A stretch of 10,911 nucleotides of DNA from Candidatus Nealsoniibacteriota bacterium (GTDB lineage Bacteria > Patescibacteriota > Minisyncoccia > Minisyncoccales > GWA2-38-27): positions 1-10,911 of the forward strand of contig PWQC01000029.1 of assembly GCA_003556925.1 (NCBI GenBank). The letters run 5' to 3'. Both the position numbers and the translations under genes were made by a program. Positions within the stretch are counted from its first letter, which is position 1. Each line of letters starts with the position of its first letter. The notes beneath the pieces were generated by a model that was not told where the DNA came from, did not search any database, and was given only the letters and a program-made list of their open reading frames with translations. Below, in pieces: positions 5,824 through 10,911 of this stretch.

Positions 5824-7260
5824 TTATTTTTTTTTCCTCATAGTAGGAAATAAAATTATTTCTCTTAGAGAGTGAGAGTCTGTTAAAAGAGCGACTAGTC
5901 GGTCTATCCCCATGCCAAAGCCGGCCGCCGGAGGCATGCCGTGTTCTAGGGCTTCTAAAAAATCTTGATCGCTTCTTTGAACGTCCTCTAGTCCTTTTTT
6001 GAATAACTTCTCCTGTTCTTTAAATCTTTTTTCTTGCTCAAGAGGATCATTTAGTTCAGAAAAGGCGTTGATTAACTCCCACCCACCCACTACTAATTGA
6101 AAATTGGCTAACTTTTTTGGCTCTTTTTCCGTAGATTTGGCTAAGGGCTGAAAGCCCAAGGGGTGATGGATGATAAAAGTAGGATCCCATATCTTTGGGC
6201 GGCAATATTTTTTGTATATCTCATCAGCAATCTTGGCCTTCCCCGATCCCTTGGGAATCTCTACTTTTAGTCTTTTTGCCTCTTTTTCAAGACCCGCTAA
6301 ATTAATATCTTCCAGATCGATATTGGTATATTTTTTTAGAAGTTGAGAAAATTCTATTCGTTGCCATGGTGTTTTAAAGTCTATCTCTTTGTCTTGATGT
6401 TTAATTTTTAAAGAATTAAAGATATTTTTAAGAAAAGTTTTAAACATTTTTTCTGTCATCTTCATTACCTCTTTATAGTCAGCATAGGCCCAATAAAACT
6501 CAAAGTGAGTGTAATCCGGATTGTGAGATTTATCTATCCCTTCATTTCGAAAAACTCTACCAATCTCATAAATTTTTTCAAAGCCACCGATTAAAAGTCT
6601 CTTTAAATAAAGTTCGGGGGCGATACGTAAGTATAAATCCATCTTTAAAGCGTTTAAGTGAGTCTTAAAGGGCTTAGCCATAGCACCTCCATAGGATGAT
6701 TGCAAGATTGGTGTCTCCACCTCTAAAAAACCCTCTTTTTCTAAAAAGTTTCTTATCTCTTTGATAATTTTAGCCCTAATTAAAAATTTTTCTCTAACTT
6801 CTTGGTTAAAAATCAAATCTAAGTACTTCTTTCTATATCTTTCTTCTGTGTCCTGAAGACCATGCCATTTTTCTGGCAAGGGCAAAAGTGACTTAGACAA
6901 CATCTTAAAATCAAAGACATCAAGAGTCTTTTCCCCTTTTTTTGTTTTAAACATCTCTCCTTTTGCTTGAATGAAGTCCCCCACATCAAAGCAGTTTAAA
7001 AAGAAGTTAAAAAATTTTTCTCCAAGATTATTTTTTCTAAAAAGGAGCTGCAGTTTTCCTGATTCATCTTGAATATGACTAAAGATTAAAGAGCCATGTC
7101 TTCTTATAGAGATTATCCTCCCGACAAGATATATCTCCCCTTTTTTATTGCTCAAAGCCTGAGAGCAAGTATGAGTTCTCTTGCAAGAGACGGGATAGGG
7201 AAGATCTATCTCCTTAAGTTTTTTAATTCTATTTGCTCTTATTTCGTCTATAGTAGCCAT
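5824..7260 (-). CDS. lysS: Lysine--tRNA ligase (lysyl-tRNA synthetase, class II)
   Basis: Charges tRNA-Lys with lysine. The 478-residue protein is slightly shorter than the roughly 500-residue enterobacterial enzyme. An N-terminal OB-fold anticodon-binding domain (about 42-122, GEIYLVGRIISIRRHG onward) precedes the class II core: motif 1 near FLEVETPIL (178-186), motif 2 RVFRNEGIDKSHNPDYTHFE (235-254) and motif 3 GMGIDRLVALL (449-459, Arg453). Glu254 and Tyr256 plus N-A-F-S-E (398-402) match lysine-binding positions, supporting lysine rather than aspartate or asparagine. The loop usually reading P-x-E-V-S-P-L-A reads HHPLGFQPLAK (365-375), a divergent version. The gene opens the second block, 61 nt after murG, with a consensus -10 promoter in the gap. 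The ATG at 7260 matches the family N-terminus; the short leader has no Shine-Dalgarno. Confidence 0.96.
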   Translation of the reverse strand: MATIDEIRANRIKKLKEIDLPYPVSCKRTHTCSQALSNKKGEIYLVGRIISIRRHGSLIFSHIQDESGKLQLLFRKNNLGEKFFNFFLNCFDVGDFIQAKGEMFKTKKGEKTLDVFDFKMLSKSLLPLPEKWHGLQDTEERYRKKYLDLIFNQEVREKFLIRAKIIKEIRNFLEKEGFLEVETPILQSSYGGAMAKPFKTHLNALKMDLYLRIAPELYLKRLLIGGFEKIYEIGRVFRNEGIDKSHNPDYTHFEFYWAYADYKEVMKMTEKMFKTFLKNIFNSLKIKHQDKEIDFKTPWQRIEFSQLLKKYTNIDLEDINLAGLEKEAKRLKVEIPKGSGKAKIADEIYKKYCRPKIWDPTFIIHHPLGFQPLAKSTEKEPKKLANFQLVVGGWELINAFSELNDPLEQEKRFKEQEKLFKKGLEDVQRSDQDFLEALEHGMPPAAGFGMGIDRLVALLTDSHSLREIILFPTMRKKK

Positions 7261-7284
7261 GTTATTAAAAGTATTTAGTCTTTA

Positions 7285-7313
7285 ATTATAGTAAAGATTA
7301 ACAATATCTGCAA
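7285..7313 (-). promoter_or_regulatory. Putative promoter of the lysS-serS-hydrolase-murF-aminotransferase block
   Basis: In the 61-bp gap between murG and lysS the minus strand has TTGCAG (7313-7308; 3 of 6 to -35) and, after an ideal 17 nt, a perfect TATAAT (7290-7285). Start would fall near 7278, leaving about 18 nt before the lysS ATG. No hairpin terminator for murG is seen in the gap, so readthrough from the murD block may add to expression. Confidence 0.65.
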
Positions 7314-7321
7314 ATTATTTT

Positions 7322-8425
7322 TTATTGATCTAAGTAAGCCACTATGTATTTAGCGATCATTTTGGCCGCGTTCGGCTTAGCAAAAGACTTGCAATTTTCT
7401 GCCATCTTCTTTAAAAATCCCTTTTCAGCAAATAAGTTTTTTAACTGTTGAAGTAAAAAATGAGCCTTTAAATTTTCCTGTTCTATTACTATTGCTCGAT
7501 CGTCTTGGGCAAAAGCATAGGCATTTTTTGTCTGATGATCTTGAGCGGCTCCCTTCAAGGGGACTAAAATACTTGGCTTTCCCATAGCCGCGATTTCAAA
7601 GATGGTTCCCGCCCCCGCTCGGGCAATAATTAGATCTGCCGAATGGTAAGCATCTCTAATTTCTTTCTGTTTTAACAAACCAACCAGATGGTAATATTTT
7701 TCTAATTTTTCAGGAACAACCACTTTTGATTCTTTTTTGATTTCTTCAAGGTTTCTTTCTCCTGTCTGGTGAATTACTTCAAAGGTCTCTAAAAAATCAG
7801 GCATCATCAAAAGAACCGTATCATTGATTATCTGCGCTCCTTGAGATCCCCCTAAAATTAAAATGACCGGCCTTCCTCCAGTTAAGGAAAAAGTGTCTTT
7901 CGACCCCTCCTTTAAAAGCTCTTCTCTAATGGGATTTCCGGCAACTATTATCTTGTTAGAAGGGAAAGAAGCTGTCTTTTCGATTCCAAAGGCGGTAAAG
8001 ATAACCATGGCCATTTTGCCGTTTATTTTATTTGCCAAACCGGGACTAACATCTGACTCGTGCAAAAAGATAGGAGTTCTTAATATCCAAGACATGATAA
8101 CCGGAGCAACCGAACCATAGCCGCCCTTACTAAAGATTAGGTCAGGATTAATTGTGTAGATATGATAGAAAGACTGAATGAAACCCTTGGGAATCCTAAA
8201 AAATATATCAACTATATTTTGAAAAGAAAAATACCTTCTAATCTTTCCTGCCGAAACGATCCTTAGATTAACCTTCTCTCTTTTTAACGCCTCTAAGGCA
8301 AAATCATCTTTTGGTCCGATATAATAAAAAGAGATATCAGGTTTAATCTTTTTAATCTCTTCTATTATCGCTATTATGGGATATATATGTCCGGCTGTTC
8401 CGCCGCCTGTAAAAACAACTTTCAT
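7322..8425 (-). CDS. murG: UDP-N-acetylglucosamine--N-acetylmuramyl-(pentapeptide) pyrophosphoryl-undecaprenol N-acetylglucosamine transferase
   Basis: MurG adds GlcNAc to lipid I to make lipid II on the inner face of the membrane. The 367-residue length is typical. This is a two-Rossmann-domain GT28/GT-B glycosyltransferase. The N-terminal acceptor domain shows GGGTAGHIYP (7-16), SKGGYGSVAPV (99-109) and HESDVSPGLANK (122-133; many bacteria have H-E-Q-N here). The C-terminal UDP-GlcNAc domain shows GNPIR (163-167), GGSQGAQIIND (192-202), RAGAGTIFEIAAMGKP (269-284) and DHQTKNA (296-302). It follows ftsW after 15 nt, as part of a dcw-type murD-ftsW-murG run, which places lipid II synthesis next to its polymerase. 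No Shine-Dalgarno is visible in the A/T-only gap. The start at the first residue before the glycine loop fits the family. Confidence 0.96.
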   Translation of the reverse strand: MKVVFTGGGTAGHIYPIIAIIEEIKKIKPDISFYYIGPKDDFALEALKREKVNLRIVSAGKIRRYFSFQNIVDIFFRIPKGFIQSFYHIYTINPDLIFSKGGYGSVAPVIMSWILRTPIFLHESDVSPGLANKINGKMAMVIFTAFGIEKTASFPSNKIIVAGNPIREELLKEGSKDTFSLTGGRPVILILGGSQGAQIINDTVLLMMPDFLETFEVIHQTGERNLEEIKKESKVVVPEKLEKYYHLVGLLKQKEIRDAYHSADLIIARAGAGTIFEIAAMGKPSILVPLKGAAQDHQTKNAYAFAQDDRAIVIEQENLKAHFLLQQLKNLFAEKGFLKKMAENCKSFAKPNAAKMIAKYIVAYLDQ

Positions 8426-8440
8426 AATTAATTTATCATA

Positions 8441-9505
8441 TCATTTTTTGGAAAATTTTAAAACATTAAACAGTAAACCAAGGGCAACTAATTCCATTAA
8501 AATATGAGAGCCTCCATAACTTATCAAGGGAAGAGGAACTCCCGTTATCGGAAGAACACCGGTCATCGCTCCCGTATTAATTAGGGCCTGAATTAAAAAC
8601 CAGACGCCAATCCCAATTATAATAAGTTGGATAGATCGGTCCTTGTTTTTTTTAGCTAAATTAAAACACCTCCAAAAAAAGAGAAAAAAGAGAAAAAGCA
8701 CCAAGAAAGCTATAATAAAGCCCCCCTCCTCAGCGATAATGGCAAAGATAGAGTCAGACATAGCATGAGGGACTAAAAACTTTTGACTGGAAAAACCCAA
8801 TCCTCTCCCCCAAAAACCACCAGAGCCGATACTAATAAAAACGTGATGAGCCTGAAAACCGGCCCCTAATATATCTTCGCTTAAACCCAAAAGGGTTAAT
8901 ATCCTCTCCCAGCGATACTCTGTTTGAGTAAAAAAATAGACAATAGAAGCAACACCAGCCCAAATGCCGATATTTTCCCAAAGAGATTTCCGTGCTAAAA
9001 AATACAACGTTAAGGCGATAGCGATTATAATAACAAAAGTACTTAAATCTCTTTGCAGATAAAGAGACAATGAAACAAAAAAAACAATAACAATGAAAGG
9101 TAAAAAAATCTTTTCTTTTTTTGAAGGAAGCCAGTTGGCTAAATAAAAAATAAGGGTTAGTTTTAATAGTTCCGCCGGCTGAAAGGTAATGATCCCTAAA
9201 TTAAACCATCTTCTTGCTCCACCCATCTCTATCCCAAGGCCCGGCAAAAGGGTTAAAAACATTAAAAAAATAGAGATTAAAAAGGCAGGAAAGGCCATTT
9301 TTTTTAAAGTTTTGAGGGGAATTTTATAAACAATAAAAGCAAGTATTAAACCCCCCACGATAAAAAATAATTGTCTATTTAAATAATAACTTGTAGTCCC
9401 ATAATCTCTAAAAGAGTAAACGGCCGAAACACCACTTAATATCAAGATGCCAATCCCTAAAAGAGCCAAGACAATAGAGAATAAGAGATAATCAACTTTT
9501 TTCAT
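8441..9505 (-). CDS. ftsW: FtsW, SEDS-family septal peptidoglycan glycosyltransferase
   Basis: A 354-residue integral membrane protein with about ten hydrophobic segments. SEDS proteins (FtsW, RodA) polymerise lipid II glycan chains together with a class B penicillin-binding protein; FtsW works at the septum. Visible family marks are GGARRWFNLGIITFQPAELL (95-114), QRDLSTFVIII (151-161; usually Q-P-D-L-G-T), HAMSDSIFAIIAEEGG (247-262), in which Asp251 is the expected catalytic aspartate, and TGVPLPLISYGGSHIL (321-336). FtsW rather than RodA is preferred because it sits between murD and murG, the classical dcw order; sequence alone separates them less well. Its ATG overlaps the murD TGA (ATGA), suggesting coupling, with an AGGG 3 nt upstream that may act as a weak ribosome site. 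Confidence 0.94.
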   Translation of the reverse strand: MKKVDYLLFSIVLALLGIGILILSGVSAVYSFRDYGTTSYYLNRQLFFIVGGLILAFIVYKIPLKTLKKMAFPAFLISIFLMFLTLLPGLGIEMGGARRWFNLGIITFQPAELLKLTLIFYLANWLPSKKEKIFLPFIVIVFFVSLSLYLQRDLSTFVIIIAIALTLYFLARKSLWENIGIWAGVASIVYFFTQTEYRWERILTLLGLSEDILGAGFQAHHVFISIGSGGFWGRGLGFSSQKFLVPHAMSDSIFAIIAEEGGFIIAFLVLFLFFLFFWRCFNLAKKNKDRSIQLIIIGIGVWFLIQALINTGAMTGVLPITGVPLPLISYGGSHILMELVALGLLFNVLKFSKK

Positions 9506-10752
9506 AAACCCTGAACCGCTTTTTTAAATTTATCTCCCCGATCAAATTCGTTTTTAAACAGATTAAAAGAAGCCGCTCCGGGAGACAAGACGACATAATC
9601 CCCCGCCTCTGCTCTTCTGGATGCTTCTTTCACCGCCGCTTCCATAGAAGAAAACTTTTTTATACTTTTATTAATTTTATCAGAGGCAGAGCCTTTAAGT
9701 AAAATTAAATGTTTAACTTTTTTGATCTCTCTTATCATCTCTCTATAATCTAAACCTTTATCTTCTCCCCCGGCGATTAAAACAAGATTAGGAGAGAACT
9801 TTTTTATTGCCCTTATGGTCGATTTGGGCATGGTAGAAGCAGTGTCATTAATATATTTGACCTTGTTTTTTTCTGCTACCGATTCTTGTCTGTGAGGCAC
9901 CCCTTTGAAGTTAGCAATAGTTTGCTCTATTTTAAGAGAAGATACTCCTAATAGTTTTGCTGTTAAAACGGCCGGCAAGGCGTTACTCAAAGAAGTCTGA
10001 CAGACTTTTTTCCCTTGATAAAAGATTTTGTTTTCCTTGAAATAACAATCAACTTTTGTATTTTTTTCTGAAAAGAAATATCCGTTGTTTTTCCTTAAAT
10101 AAAAAGTATCATAATCTAAAATTAAGAGATCGTCGTTTTTTTGAAATTTAAATATTCTTTTTTTTGTTTTAATATATTCTCTAAAATTTTCGTACCGATC
10201 TAAATGATCTGGATATATATTAGTAATTATTGCCAAGTTTGGGCTTTGATTAAGATTCTCTAAGGCAAAACTAGAGAGCTCTAAAATAGTTATACTCCTT
10301 GAATTCAATTGAAAAAGAAAATTTAAAGGAGAAAAACCTAAATTTCCTCCTAAGAAAAGATTTTTTCTTTTAAGTAGCTGATAGATTAAATGACAAGTAG
10401 TCGTCTTTCCTTTAGTTCCGGTTACTCCAATAATATATCCTTGAGCGTATTTAAAAAAGATACTAATATCAGTCTCTACTTTTCGAGCTAATTTTAAGTA
10501 GGGAGAATCATTAGGAACGGCAGGATTTTTAATAACTAAATCACTTGCTAAAAAATCTTTTTTACGGTGTCTTCCTAAGACATAATTTATTTTAAGTCCC
10601 TCTAATTTTTTTAACGACTCTTTTAAATAAACTTTGTCTCTTAAGTCGGTTACCGTAACTTTAGCCCCTTGAGAACAAAAAAATTTAGCACTAGAAGCGC
10701 CCCCGCCATGAAGACCCAATCCCATAATTAAGATTTTTTGATCTTTAAACAT
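9502..10752 (-). CDS. murD: UDP-N-acetylmuramoyl-L-alanine--D-glutamate ligase
   Basis: MurD adds D-glutamate to UDP-MurNAc-L-Ala, using ATP, in the cytoplasm. Three Mur-ligase domains fit in 416 residues, slightly shorter than usual (about 430-450). An N-terminal Rossmann-like UDP domain (KILIMGLGLHGGG, 6-18) is followed by P-loop GVTGTKGKTTT (109-119, Lys116), ELSSFAL (158-164; MurD usually E-L-S-S-F-Q-L), NIYPDHLDRY (178-187), Lys197 in KTKKRI as likely carbamylated lysine, PHRQE (286-290), NDTASTMPKST (302-312), GGEDKG (328-333) and SPGAASFNLF (390-399). The NDTAST motif replaces the common D-S-K-A-T-N. It heads the murD-ftsW-murG block. The ATG is preceded directly by AAGGGGG with no spacer, and by an extended -10 box, so initiation may be leaderless. 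The start fits the family N-terminus and no other start codon lies just upstream in frame. Confidence 0.95.
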   Translation of the reverse strand: MFKDQKILIMGLGLHGGGASSAKFFCSQGAKVTVTDLRDKVYLKESLKKLEGLKINYVLGRHRKKDFLASDLVIKNPAVPNDSPYLKLARKVETDISIFFKYAQGYIIGVTGTKGKTTTCHLIYQLLKRKNLFLGGNLGFSPLNFLFQLNSRSITILELSSFALENLNQSPNLAIITNIYPDHLDRYENFREYIKTKKRIFKFQKNDDLLILDYDTFYLRKNNGYFFSEKNTKVDCYFKENKIFYQGKKVCQTSLSNALPAVLTAKLLGVSSLKIEQTIANFKGVPHRQESVAEKNKVKYINDTASTMPKSTIRAIKKFSPNLVLIAGGEDKGLDYREMIREIKKVKHLILLKGSASDKINKSIKKFSSMEAAVKEASRRAEAGDYVVLSPGAASFNLFKNEFDRGDKFKKAVQGL

Positions 10753-10759
10753 CCCCCTT

Positions 10760-10768
10760 ATAATATCA
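10760..10768 (-). promoter_or_regulatory. Putative extended -10 promoter of murD-ftsW-murG, abutting the start codon
   Basis: The minus strand reads TGA-TATTAT (10768-10760), an extended -10 (TGn plus a 5 of 6 TATAAT match). Seven bases (AAGGGGG) separate it from the murD ATG, so the mRNA would begin at about the last base before the ATG. No good -35 is seen; the region 17 nt upstream is T-rich loop sequence of the upstream terminator. The G-rich run touching the ATG is too close for a standard Shine-Dalgarno. Confidence 0.45.
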
Positions 10769-10801
10769 CAAAACCCACCCTTAAAAAAGAGTGGGCTTTT
10801 A
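10769..10801 (-). terminator. Intrinsic terminator of the gene upstream of murD
   Basis: On the minus strand CCCAC (10795-10791) pairs with GTGGG (10778-10774). The stem is extended by a G-U pair and several A-U pairs, has a 12-nt T-rich loop, and is followed by TTTT. It lies 12 nt after the stop of the upstream partial gene and directly before the murD promoter. The flanks also give a T tract on the plus strand, so it could work both ways. Confidence 0.75.
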
Positions 10802-10812
10802 CCTTCTCCCCC

Positions 10813-10911
10813 TTAAATCCCTAAATCAAAGTTAATGATTCCCTTCTTGGCGTCTATTCTACTCTCATAGACCTTGACGTAAGATTCGTCTGACTGCTTC
10901 TTTTCTACTTG
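10813..10911 (-). CDS. C-terminal 32 residues of an unrecognised protein (5' end outside window)
   Basis: An open frame enters at the window edge and ends with TAA at 10815-10813. The visible tail is charged and then closes with KVYESRIDAKKGIINFDLGI; there is no membrane segment or known motif I can name. The frame is accepted because a hairpin terminator follows 12 nt after the stop and the spacing fits a gene end on the same strand as murD. In many bacteria mur or fts genes lie here, but the tail does not match one I recognise, so no function is given. Confidence 0.6.
   Translation of the reverse strand, partial: QVEKKQSDESYVKVYESRIDAKKGIINFDLGI

Noticed and set aside
5659..5853. Plus-strand open frame of 64 codons with hydrophobic ends
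   Set aside because: Antisense to the SerRS coiled coil; Ser/Leu/Phe richness mirrors Lys/Glu codons.
7096..7278. Plus-strand open frame of 60 codons
   Set aside because: Antisense to the LysRS N-terminus; no family resemblance or promoter.
7261..7321. tRNA, riboswitch or T-box leader before lysS
   Set aside because: The gap is only 61 bp, holds a promoter with an 18-nt leader, and shows no cloverleaf or T-box-like structure.
7863..8120. Plus-strand open frame of 85 codons
   Set aside because: Antisense to the conserved core of murG; no independent support.
2376..9504. Possible recoding of TGA as a sense codon (as in some CPR lineages)
   Set aside because: TGA ends murD, ftsW, the hydrolase, the MurF-like gene and the aminotransferase exactly where families end or the next ATG overlaps, and no in-frame TGA is needed.
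1..10911. CRISPR array, IS element, attachment site or tandem repeat
   Set aside because: No spaced direct repeats, transposase or integrase coding, or flanking inverted repeats were seen; homopolymer A/T runs are explained by base composition.

Overview
The window is an AT-rich (by eye roughly two thirds A+T), tightly packed bacterial segment in which every supportable gene lies on the minus strand. It therefore reads from high to low coordinates. The compact style, extensive ATGA start/stop overlaps, near absence of Shine-Dalgarno sequences and slightly divergent housekeeping proteins suggest a small-genome bacterium of the Patescibacteria/CPR type, probably Parcubacteria-like. That placement is an inference; no rRNA or phylogenetic marker was tested. 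TGA is used as an ordinary stop in several genes, which argues against the TGA-to-glycine code of Gracilibacteria and Absconditabacteria.

Layout in transcription order: (1) the last 32 codons of an unrecognised gene (10911-10813), closed by a hairpin terminator. (2) A division/cell-wall block murD-ftsW-murG (10752-7322), apparently starting from an extended -10 promoter that sits directly against the murD start codon. (3) After a 61-bp gap holding a promoter, a second block lysS-serS-alpha/beta hydrolase-MurF-like ligase-DegT-type aminotransferase (7260-1189), with junctions of +1, -26, -4 and -4 nt. (4) A monocistronic small heat-shock gene hsp20 (1126-713) with a perfect-hexamer sigma70 promoter and a strong terminator. 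(5) The first 216 codons of a FemAB-family peptidoglycan bridge-type aminoacyltransferase (648-1, running off the window).

Functionally the window is mostly cell-envelope synthesis. MurD and MurF are stem-peptide ligases, MurG makes lipid II, FtsW polymerises septal glycan, and the FemAB protein should add amino acids from aminoacyl-tRNA to the stem peptide. Two aminoacyl-tRNA synthetases (Lys, Ser) sit among them. The MurF-like protein is unusual: about 170 residues of hydrophobic, multi-pass membrane sequence replace the normal UDP-substrate domain.

The most notable regulatory signal is a 27-bp interrupted dyad at 1177-1203. It matches the HrcA operator CIRCE at 15 of 18 arm positions with exact N9 spacing. 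The same bases encode the last codons and stop of the upstream aminotransferase, contain the -35 box of the hsp20 promoter, and form a hairpin followed by six T, so they could also terminate the upstream operon. I saw no tRNA, rRNA, CRISPR, IS element or prophage gene.
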